The notes beneath the pieces are model-generated. The model made no database searches, was not told the origin of the DNA, and saw only the letters and a list, made by a program, of their open reading frames with translations. The translations under genes were made by a program, and so were the position numbers. This document shows positions 12,182-24,100 of a stretch of DNA of 64,000 bases, piece by piece. Each line of letters begins with the position of its first letter. Within the stretch, counting starts at the first letter, position 1. Origin of the DNA: Limnoperna fortunei (Eukaryota > Mollusca > Bivalvia > Mytilida > Modiolidae); NCBI GenBank assembly GCA_944474755.1, contig OX104124.1, forward strand, positions 25,518,452-25,582,451. The letters run 5' to 3'.

Positions 12182-15100
12182 GTAATTATTTTGTTAGCTT
12201 TCCTTAACAAAATTTTGGTTTGCTCTTTCTGACACCTAATTTGAAAAGTGAGTATGTATGTTGATTTTTTTTCAATCTAAAATTTAAAATAAAGAGTAAT
12301 TTTGCAGTAAAACCTTACTGTAAGTAGTTAATATTGATGTGTTAAATTCTGAGAATATGTTGGTTGAAGATAGCAAACAAACTACTTTTTAAATGAATGG
12401 CCATTTGTAGATTTTACACCTAAATACATGTACATGTATTTGTCAAATTGATATTAAAATTGATGGCATCATAATGATGTAAATTATATCACAATTACAG
12501 TTGCTGTAACATACGGTATGTTGTATACCACATCTATATACTAACACGAGTTCAATTTTTAGGCATCTGGCTTTTCCAATGTTGAAGAAATGGTATGTAA
12601 TGGCCGTTTGAGTACATATATGCAAAATTTTCACTAGAGGGCTTTTCTAGTACAGTATTAGGAATGGTTTCACTAGAGGGCTTTTCTAGTACAGTATTAG
12701 GAATGGTTTCACTAGAGGGCTTTTCTAGTACAGTATTAGGAATGGTTTCACTAGAGGGCTTTTCTAGTACAGTATTAGGAACATGGTTTCACTAGAGGGC
12801 TTTTCTAGTACAGTATTAGGAACATGGTTTCACTAGAGGGCTTTTCTAGTACAGTATTAGGAACATGGTTTCACTAGAGGGCTTTTCTAGTACAGTATTA
12901 GGAACATGGTTTCACTAGAGGGCTTTTCTAGTACAGTATTAGGAACATGGTTTCACTAGAGGGCTTTTCTAGTACAGTATTAGGAACATGGTTTCACTAG
13001 AGGGCTTTTCTAGTACAGTATGAGGAACATGGTTTCACTAGAGGGCTTTTCTAGTACAGTATTAGGAACATGGTTTCACTAGAGGGCTTTTCTAGTACAG
13101 TATTAGGAACATGGTTTCACTAGAGGGCTTTACAGAATTATTGTTGTTTTTCCTGGTAGAAGCTAATATAAGGATAAAAAGATTGTTTGAACATTTCAAC
13201 TGCTTCTTATGGTTTTTTTTCAGTGGTATTATAACCCTCCCGTTCCTAGAATTGTTTTCCTTGTAAATAAAATATTTATTGCTTATTGATTATAATGTGA
13301 TAGATAATATATAAAAAGTAAATAACCGAATCCTCAGAAACAACAAATCACAAGTTTTGTACCCAGATCCCTGAAATGTCATAGACTGATGGCAAACATA
13401 TTAAAGTTGTGCAGCTATGCTCATGAAATTGTTCAAGTTTTTCTAGACATAAGAACATTTTTTAGCAAATTTTATAGATTGTGGTGTAATCAACTTCTCC
13501 AATATTTTTTTACAAAGATTCCAAATTTTCTTCCAACAAATCATAAATTATTACACATTTATTAGGACACTTGCTTTGCAACTGTGCCATTTAAGACTTT
13601 TTGAATCCCTAAAGATACTAGCTATAGCTACATGTAGATAAAAAGATAGGTAGATATTTCAGTTAATTTTTGCCTGATCAGTTTACTAGTATGCTAAATT
13701 TTATACTAAACATACTGCTGCATATTTCCACCCAATATTTCGACTTCCTCCCAAAATAACTGCTCCCTACAAATTATAGCTAACAAGGATCTGAAAGTGA
13801 GAAAAACCTGAAACAATTGAAACAACATTATATGAAACCAGAATTTTCCTAAACAATTCTTGACCTCATTTCACGTCCAATTTGTATGAATACACATGTA
13901 GTTTTTATATCATTGAACTTTGATAGAATTTGGTATTTTCCTGTACATTGTGCTTGTGAACATTTGAGTCACAAAAATATTTAAACAATGCCCCAACAGT
14001 ATTGTGCATCAAAGTTACACTTTACAAGTTCTATTTTATAAATTTCCTTAACCCCCCCATTTTACACTGTACTAACTACATGTACATGTATGCATATGTA
14101 CAGTACGTGTGTGTCTGTGAAATAATATGACATGTACATGTATTTAAATGATAATTTTTATCAGGATTGCATTATCTAAATTTAATTGTGGCAGACTCGA
14201 CAGTTCTTTAATACATGTACTAGTACTAGTACATAGACATGCTTGCTGTACAGTACTTTCAATCTAAAATCCCATAGCATATGACATATCAAATTACATG
14301 TATTATCTAATGTCCACCTGACTTGTTAACCTCACTGTAATTATTTAATAATTTGTAAGGACATCCATGACATTATACATGTTATATACTGATAGAAGAT
14401 TTACCCCCAGTTGATAACAAGGTGTGTCCTAAATCTAGATCAAAAAGATCAAAGGGGTCCATAGAAATACCCAAGAATACCCAAGAATACCCAAGAATAC
14501 CCCAGAATACCCAAGAATACCCAAGAATACCTCATAAAACTACAAAATAGACATGAAAACAATGTTTTTGTGTACAAAATACATATTGCAGATGAGAAAT
14601 ATTATTTAAATATAGAAAAAATCGAAATTGGAGGAATGTAGAAGAACCGAAATAATTTTAGTATACTTCATTGCTTTGACAACTATATATTTAGGTTATT
14701 AATGTACTCTTTTTTTCTTGCTTCTTTGCTTTTTGTATGAAATATTTATATAAATATGTTTGAAATATTTATATAAATATGTTTTACGATAAACGAATGC
14801 CGCTTTCAGTGTGACACCAAATAGTGTGATTATTCAGCTGTGAAGAAAATGTTATATGCAATTAACAAATTGCGTAACGATGTTTATTATAGACTAATGC
14901 TCGTAAATCATTACTATTTTTCTAATTTACTGTACTTTTGATAGCATTCTTTGTATAATGGGATTAGGAAATTATAAGAAAAAAAATCATTGTTTAATTT
15001 AATTGTGTTACAATAAATCAAAATAAATTAAATGTCTAAAATTTCTTTGAAGTTTTTGCATTTAGTGGACGTTTTCTTTGGCCTGGTTTCTTTGCAATGT

Positions 15101-18100
15101 CTTTGCTTTTGTTTGGCAACCTGTATTGACCATTCGTTGCAGTAATTGTTGTAGGTCTCCGCGTAGACGATTTCAAAAAGTTCACAAAGTATTTGTTCTG
15201 GTCAGTTGCTGATTTAGATCGGAAAATGTCCTCTCTGATGTAAAACCTTTTACTTACACCAATCAATCGGTAGTTGCCAAGACTATAGAGTGATCGTTGA
15301 AGATCTAACATTTGGAGTTTCACCATGTCGGACAACATATTTATAAGTGCAGGTGTTGACTGTGGTTTCCAATTTGTATCTATCTTCATAATATTGTGGA
15401 TTGATTCGGCATTGTTGTTTGTCCATTTGTTGGTCGAATTTAACCCTTCTTTGTCTAAATTTTTAAAGTTCAACGAAAGCTTAGGTTTAAGGGACTTGTT
15501 GAAATAATTATAAAAGTCAGTATTACTAGTTGCTTCCTTAGACAGTAAAACAGCACATCGTTCTTCAAACTCGTAAATGTCGTTTGAATTAAGGATCCCA
15601 TCGTGTCCAAATATTGTGTCAACAATTTTCATCCTTTCTAGGCTAGATAAACCGATCTTATTTTTCAGGTAATCCGAAACATTGTCTTTCAGGTGTTTTG
15701 TACATAGCGACCTTTTTGCATGTGGAAAGACTGTATCTATTGCTTTTGTTATTGCCTTTTCGTCGTCACTTCCTATCTGAATGGAGGGGGGTAAAATCAA
15801 ATCAACATTGGATACTTGCGATGTCAATTTAGCGTAAATATGTGATAGAAAGTAATGGTATTTGTCGTAACTAGCTTCCTTGTGAAGAAAGATAGGTCCT
15901 ATGAAGATAGGGTGGTCAAGCGAATCTTTCCTTACTACTTTAGTGTTTTTGTAAACGATGGACGTAACATAAAAGCAGCCTAGGTTGAAGGTTCTATCGA
16001 TGCCAACACGTGGGTGTTCTGAATTTTCGACAAACTTGATAAAGTCTATCATTTGCTGATCACTGTAACAAATTATAGACGGAATTTGACCTTTAGCATG
16101 CTCTACTTTTTGTACAAAGTCGTTTTCATTCACCATGCTTAAAACTGACAACACTTCATCAGCGACGTTGTTGGTTGCTACTGGTGACGACTTTTTCTTG
16201 TTGTATTTCTTAAGGTCACGAAGTTGTTGCATATTGTTTGGCGCATTCGCTTCGTCTTCGATAACCATCTCTTTGTAAACTTGTCTTGGTTTTTTTACCA
16301 ATAATTCTTTTGCAGCTTTTTCCAGGGTTTTCGCGTTAGTCCGCTTGTATGGAGCCGTCTCGGTCTTAGCGTTTCCGTGTGCGCTCTCCATTTCTTTAAC
16401 TATTCCTATGTATTCGACGAACGCAATGTTTGAAATGTCTTTATTTGTTGAAGATGAAAACCAAGTCACACGTTTTTTGAAATCACTTTGACGTTTTAAT
16501 GTAGTATAGTATCTGTTCATCACAACGATGTCAGATTCTTCTGGCTGTGGCGATAGAGGAGTAAACACCCTTTTCTTCCCTTCCGGCACGCAGTATTCGT
16601 CTTTCTTTTTGTAGACGCATTGGAAGCCATTGCTGAGAATAAAGTAAGACTTCACTGTAGTACCCTTGGTAGAGTCCCAAGAGCCCATATCGTCACAGAA
16701 CCTGTTGTATTTGCTTAACGATTTACGTTCCTTATTGGCAACATTGTTCAAAAGTGTAAAGCAGTTACTTTTACGGCCTAATGGTATAGAGTTTGGAACG
16801 TTTTCAATATCTGCATTTGTGATTAATTGGTAAATGTCATATGATGTGAAACCACAAGTTGGTAATGCAGTCATAGTTGGGTTTGTTGTTGAATCTTGGT
16901 CTATAGTGCTGTTGGATACGGAGTGATCTAAAATGGACAATTCTGCTTCACATTCAAATACGCTATTGTCAACCGATCTGCATGAACTCGATAATGCTGG
17001 TTCATGCTCGTACTTTGGTGGTAACTTGGGAGATGGACAATTGCTTTTTTGTTCATTCAGAAATAGAGGCGCTGATTGTTCAGGAGGCGATTTTGTCGGC
17101 AGTGGTGGAAAATTAATGTCATCCAGTTGCGGAGATAAGGGCGTTGGCGGTCTAAGCGGTGATGTAAGAAAACCTAGAGATGTCGATGGCATATAGAATT
17201 TTATCACCGGAGCAAAGTGGTCTGGTACCCACATTTTTCTGCTGTCATGAAATGCTGAACGGGTCCACAAAATAGTGACTCTGTCGCAGTCTGACTTATA
17301 GTTTCTTGGATAGGCAACTACATTTAGAATCTTGTAGGAAATGTCAGAGGAACCATTTACTGGTGGGTAGACGGAATCGATTGGCATTCCAATCACTTCA
17401 GCTAGTGCATGCAAAGTCCAAATGGAAGACCACCCTGTGGTCTTCGCACAGTCAATTGCTGATGTTACGTAATTGGGAGATACCCACATAAAACGATTAG
17501 CGGCAGAAATGGACATGTATAAGTCTTTACGAACGACCATTTCTATGCAAGTCCTAACTCGTAGTTCAGTTGCTAATTCTTCTGTACCACAGAGCGCTAA
17601 CGATACTGAGTTGAACAAACAACTACCGTTGCTGGACACCTGGTACGGAACACCAATGTCTTGCATGTTGCAACGCTCAAGATAAGTTTGCGAAATAGTA
17701 TCTATGACGGATGGACATGAGCAGTGTGTTGGTAGTTTAAATGGAGTCATACTGGCCATTTCTTTGCAAACAACGTCTGTCAAATGGAGAAACCCATACT
17801 TGCTAGCCTGAAAATAAATAAACATATTCATAAGGTATATTTAAAAAAGAATGACAGACGAACACCAAGTGATGGGCGATGCACATGTTATATATTTGAC
17901 TGGGCGTAATGACAGACGAACACCAAGTGATGGGCGATGCACATGTTATATATTTGACTGGGCGTAATGACAGACGAACACCAAGTGATGGGCGATGCAC
18001 ATGTTATATATTTGACTGGGCGTAATGACAGACGAACACCAAGTGATGGGCGATGCACATGTTATACATTTGACTGTGGGCGATTTTTCCTTACGTCGAT

Positions 18101-21100
18101 TTGACAGCTACGTTTATAACTTATGTAACATTTTCATATGCAAAATTAGACATTCATAATAAAGGTTTAAAAGCATTTTATAAGCTGAAGAAAACATTTT
18201 CTTCAGGGAAACCAAGAATATCTACTTTAATTCATATTTTTAATCATACAGTAAAACCAGTATTACTTTATGGTTCAGAAATATGGGGAGAGTTCTCAGT
18301 AAAAGCTACCCAAAAAGAAAATGAAATTTTTTTTGCAAAAAATATAGAAATACTCAAACAGGAGAATATTAATTTGAAATTTTGTCAATATGCTTTAAGA
18401 ATAAGCTCCAAAACTTCAAAAAATGGCATGAGAGGAGAGCTTGGATGCCTACCACTAATTTTTGATGTGTACATAAACATGGTTAAATATTGGTTAAGAC
18501 TCCATGAGATAAGTTATGACAACACTTATAATAAGAAAAGGGAAAATCATACAATATTAAATGCAGCCTTTAAAGAATCAGAAAAGATGGCAAATAATAA
18601 CCAAGAATCTTGGTTAAATTGTATTCAAACAATATTCAAATTTTTAAACATTGAACATTTATATTTAAATGCAACCAGTTATAAACATACATATATTAAT
18701 AATAAAATTAGACATAAACTAAAGATGAAGCTTATTGATAATTGGTTTAAAGATATAAATAATGATATTAAAAGTAATGCTAAAGTAGGAAATAAGTTGA
18801 GAACTTACAGAAAATTTAAATATATATATCAACTTGAACCATATCTAAATATAGGTTCTGAAAATCAAAGAAAATATCTAAAAAAATTAAGACTCAGTGA
18901 CCATGATTTAAATATAGAAAGAGGTAGATATACCAACTTAGAAATACACCAAAGAATATGTTACATGTGTAAAAATGAAGTGGAGGATGAGAAACATTTT
19001 TTATTAAATTGTCCAAATCTAGAAGAAATTAGAAAACCTTTTATTGAAGAAATAAATGATAAATATTGTAATTTTAAAAACCTTTGTATTGATAATAAAT
19101 TCTTGTGGTTAATGAGTAATGAAGATACATTTGTTATAAAACTTTTATTGAAATTAGTTGTTGAACATGTTATGATGAACAAAAATATATATAAGTACAA
19201 AACATTTAAAAGGGATTTTTTTCTACCTTTGATAGGCTGTTGAGTGTCTGGTGGTAGTTTAAATTGTAGTTTGGTAAAGTCCAAGGACGAAACATATTCG
19301 CGATGTTATCAGTAGCATTCAAAAATGAATAAGGGAACGCATACCAGAACAACGGTGTCTTAAATAATTTTACATGGTTTCATCATAAATAAAAGTACGG
19401 ATGTTCGTAATGTTTAAAACAACACTGCATTCAACATATTTATGACTGTTATCACCATTCTAGCTAATTAAAGTTATTGGTATTTGTCACTCACAATGAA
19501 ATTCCAATTAAAGGTCTGCAAATGACATCCACAGAATAAACAGACGTAACCGGCCGGTCGTAAACCACATGAAACTTGACAAATAACAAACAATTAAAAA
19601 TGTTATGAAGTCGTGAAGAATGTTTTTTTCCTTGATTCATTTTATAAAAATAAATAAGAACACAAACTGAAATAAAACACACAGAACAAGAAAGGAGAGA
19701 AGTTAAAAACTTGTTAAATCTTAGTGGACGTAACAAAGAACATATGAGCTGTAGATAAGCTTCATGTAAAATTCGGCTTTCGCTGGTTTATTCATTTTTA
19801 TATTTTTATTTCATTTTTTTGTTACACCCCGTATGTATGGGTTGTTTTTTAAGAATGTTTATCACTTATTATATATTTAAAAAGTTTTATCAAAGAAAAA
19901 AAGCTATTTTATAGTTCTGTAGTGTTCTGTAAATAGACGCACCGATGTTACGCACGTCCTGAACATAACTAAACTATTAATTACGTTTATATACACAACA
20001 AAATTCTTGTTTGTGAAGGACATTCTTTTCTTACAATTTGGTCCTATTTTTCAGAATGATTGATGAATGCAAAATTAAATACACAAACGTAGAATTTTCT
20101 AGAAATAAAGGAACAGAATTACCTCATCTAGCCTCTGTATTGACTCTAAAAAGTCTACAGTCTTTATAAGACCCCAAGGTCGCCAAGCCATGTCAGAGTG
20201 AAAAAATTGCGTTAAATAGTCTCCAAGGAAAAGAACTAGAATGATGAATTTTATAAATGGATTTGTTTTTAAGTGCCAGCGTATTTATAAACTTCACTTT
20301 TTATTAATTTTGAGTAAATTTCGCCGAATATTTGATGTTGGTGTTGTGTTGATTTTACATTTACAAAAAACTAAGCCATTTATCGTCGTAATAACATGTA
20401 TTATTGTTTACAATAGAACAATAATAAAGTGTAAATTAAAATAAGTCAGTGCTGAAACAACCGCCACACGCAGGAATGCGCTTGACTAGGTTTATCACTA
20501 AATCAAAGGATCATGCAGCGCGTGCCAATTGAATCACAATACACATTCAGACTGACCGATTTTGCTCATTTATGAACCAATTTAATGGCTTAAATGTATA
20601 TAAAAACATTTTTGGTGTCATTCATGTCAATTTTGTAGTTTTATGAGGTATTCTTGGGTATTCTTGGGTATTCTGGGGTATTCTTGGGTATTCTTGGGTA
20701 TTTCTATGGACCGAGATCAAAGCACTGATGTCCTAATTTATTGATAAGGATAATCTGATTAAAACATTCCAAATACATGTACATGTATACTAGATGATAT
20801 AAAAAAGGTAACTAGGAGAGAAAATAATTGTTATACGTTATTGGCCTCTTATAACAATTGTAACATTGAAAAGGGGGAGATAATCTTCAAATAATTATTG
20901 ACATGTATATATTATGGTATATTGTACATTGTACATTTGTCTTCTTATGCAATTTTGTTATCTAGACCATAAAACTGTTGGCTGTTCTGGTAGAAATACA
21001 TCTAAAGTTATGAAATTTCACTGGTACATTCTTATAAATAAATGTTTAAATGTTGAAAGTTCACATGCTCTACATAAACATTATTTCCATTTATCATTTA

Positions 21101-24100
21101 ATGTACAGGTATATATGCTTTGCTTAAAATAATTAACATTGAAAATACACACATAAACAATATAATTATGTTATAAATTTCACAAAACGACTACATTTTA
21201 TTCTGTATGAATGTACAGTTTTATTTAATTTTTTGTTGCTTCTGATTAATTGATACTGAAATTGTACAATTTTTATAAAATCTAATTAATGGACTTCTCC
21301 AAAATTAATCAATCATGGATTCTTACTAAGTAACAGTTACAGTATGTAACATGTACATCTGGCTGTCTGCCAATAAGTACACATACATGAAGTACCTCAG
21401 TGACTGCTCGGTTCTCATGTTACATGTACATCTGTGGCTGTTCTGTACACATAGAACCTCAGTGACTGCTCGGTTCTCATGTTACATGTACAGCTGTGGC
21501 TGTTCTGTACACATAGTACCTCAGTGACTGCTCTGTTCTCATGTTACATGTAAATCTGTGGCTGTTCTGTACACATAGTACCTCAGTGACTGCACTGTTC
21601 TCATGTTTCATGTACATCTGTGGCCATTCTGTACACAGAGTACCTCAGTGACTGCTCTGTTCTCATGTTTCATGTACATCTGTGGCCATTATGTACACAT
21701 AGTACCTCAGTGACTGCTCTGTTCTCATGTTACATGTACATCTGTGGCTGTTCTGTACACATAGTACCTCAGTGACTGCTCTGTTCTCATGTTACATGTA
21801 CATCTGTGGCCATTCTGTACACATAGTACCTCAGTGACTGCTCTGTTCTCATGTTACATGTACATCTGTGGCTGTTCCGTACACATAGTACCTCAGTGAC
21901 TGCTCTGTTCTCATATTACATGTACATCTGTGGCTGTTCTGTACACATATAGTACCTCAGTGACTGCTCTGTTCTCATGTAAAATGTACATCTGTGGCCA
22001 TTCTGTACACTAACTAGAAGTACCTCAGTGACTGCTCTGTTCTCATGTTACATGTACATCTGTTGCCGTTCTGTACACATAGTACCTCAGTGACTGCTCT
22101 GCTCTCATGTAAACATGTAAATCTGTAGCTGTTCTGTACACATAGTACCTCAGTGACTGCTCTGTTCTATTGTTACATGTACATCTGTGGCTGTTCTGTA
22201 CACATACTAGTAGTACCTCAGTGACTGCTCTGTTCTCATGTTACATGTACATCTGTGGCTGTTCTGTACACATAGTACCTCAGTGACTGCTCTGTTCTCA
22301 TGTTACATGTACATCTGTGGCCGTTCTGTACACTTACTAGTAGTACCTCAGTGACTGCAATGTTCTCATGTTACATGTACATCTGTGGCTGTTCTGTACA
22401 CATAGTACCTCAGTGACTGCTCTGCTCTCATGTTACATGTACAGCTGTACATCTGTGGCTGTTCCATACACATAGTACCTCAGTGACTGCTCTGTTCTCA
22501 TGTTATATGTACAGCTGTGGCCATTCTGTACACATAGTACTTCAGTGAATGCTCTGTGCTCATGTTACATGTACATCTGTGGCCATTCTGTACACATAGT
22601 ACCTCAGTGAATGCTCTGTTCTCATGTTACATGTACATCTGTGGCCATTCTGTACACATAGTACCTCAGTGAATGCTCTGTTCTCATGTTACATGTACAT
22701 CTGTTGCTGTTCTGTACACATAGTACCTCAGTGACTGCTCTGCTCTCATGTTACATGTACATCTGTGGCTGTTCCGTACACATAGTACCTCAGTGACTGC
22801 TCTGTTCTCATGTTACATGTACATCTGTGGCCATTCTGTACACATAGTACTTCAGTGACTGCTCTGTTCTCATGTTACATGTACATCTGTGGCCATTATG
22901 TACACATAGTACCTCAGTGACTGCTCTGTTCTCATGTTACACGTACATCTGTGGCTGTTCTGTACACATAGTACCTCAGTGACTGCTATGTTCTCATGTT
23001 ACATGTACATCTGTGGCTGTTCTGTACACATACTAGTAGTACCTCAGTGACTGCTATGTTCTCATGTTACATGTACATCTGTGGCTGTTCTGTACACATA
23101 CTAGTAGTACCTCAGTGACTGCTCTGTTCTCATGTTACATGTACATCTGTGGCTGTTCTGTACACATAGTACCTCAGTGACTGCTCTGCTCTCATGTTAC
23201 ATGTACATCTGTGGCCATTCTGTACACATAGTACCTCAGTGACTGCTCTGTTCTCATGTTACATGTACATCTGTGGCTGTTCCGTACACATAGTACTTCA
23301 GTGACTGCTCTGTTCTCATGTTAAATGTACATCTGTGGCTGTTCTGTTCACATAGTACCTCAGTGAATGCTCTGTTCTCATGTTACATGTACATCTGTGG
23401 CCATTCTGTACACATACTAGTAGTACCTCAGTGACTGCTCTGTTCTCATGTTACATGTTCATCTGTGGCTGTTCTGTACACATAATAGCTCAGTGACTGC
23501 TCTGTTCTTATGTTACATGTACATCTGTGGCTGTTCTGTACACATACTAGTAGTACCTCAGTGACTGCTCTGTTCTCATGTTACATGTTCATCTGTGGCT
23601 GTTCTGTACAGATAATAGCTCAGTGACTGCTCTGTTCTTATGTTACATGTACATCTGTGGCTGTTCTGTACACATACTAGTAGTACCTCAGTGACTGCTC
23701 TGTTCTTATGTTACATGTACATCTGTGGCTGTTCTGTACACATACTAGTAGTACCTCAGTGATTACTCTGTTCTTATGTTACATGTACCTGTGGCTATTC
23801 TGTATACGTAACATTACACATAGTGCCTCAGTCACTGCTTTTGTTCTCATGTTACATGTGGCTTTTCTGTAAAACATAGTACCACAGTGAATGCTCTGTT
23901 CTTATGTTACATGTACCTGTGTGGCTGTTCTGCACACATTACACGTAGTACCTCAGTTAGTACTGCTCTTTTCTTTTCAATCACAATGCAAACATTTTAT
24001 AATGAACATGCATTATTTTTCAGGCAGCTAAGAAGAATGTTAGTGATTCAGTCTCAGGATGGATCTTTGGTGTTTATGCATTTACACAATTTTTATTATC

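Larger units (their letters stand above)
14455..20713 (-). mobile_element. Complete Mutator-like (MULE) DNA transposon, 6259 bp
   Basis: The ends are inverted repeats: gggtccatagaaataccc at 14455 matches, in reverse complement, the sequence ending gggtatttctatggaccg at 20713. The flanking sequence AGATCAAAG is directly repeated at 14446-14454 and 20714-20722, a 9-bp target-site duplication typical of Mutator elements. Inside are a two-exon minus-strand transposase gene (20191 to 15036), a 58-bp tandem repeat and a nested LINE fragment. The open frame is uninterrupted and the TIRs are nearly identical, so the insertion is probably young and possibly still autonomous. It lies antisense in intron 1 of the SLC18B1-like gene. 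Confidence 0.9.

Noticed and set aside
12182..12232. Transporter ending at the stop just after exon 1
   Set aside because: A phase-0 donor at 12182 and exon 2 at 24024 continue the SLC18B1 alignment; the read-through tail is intronic.
17808..17831. ATG at 17831 as the transposase start
   Set aside because: It lies inside the intron side of a strong acceptor; the phase-matched exon at 20191-20123 gives a better N-terminus.
21385..23965. CRISPR-like regular direct repeats
   Set aside because: The repeats abut one another without unique spacers, no cas genes are near, and the context is a eukaryotic intron.
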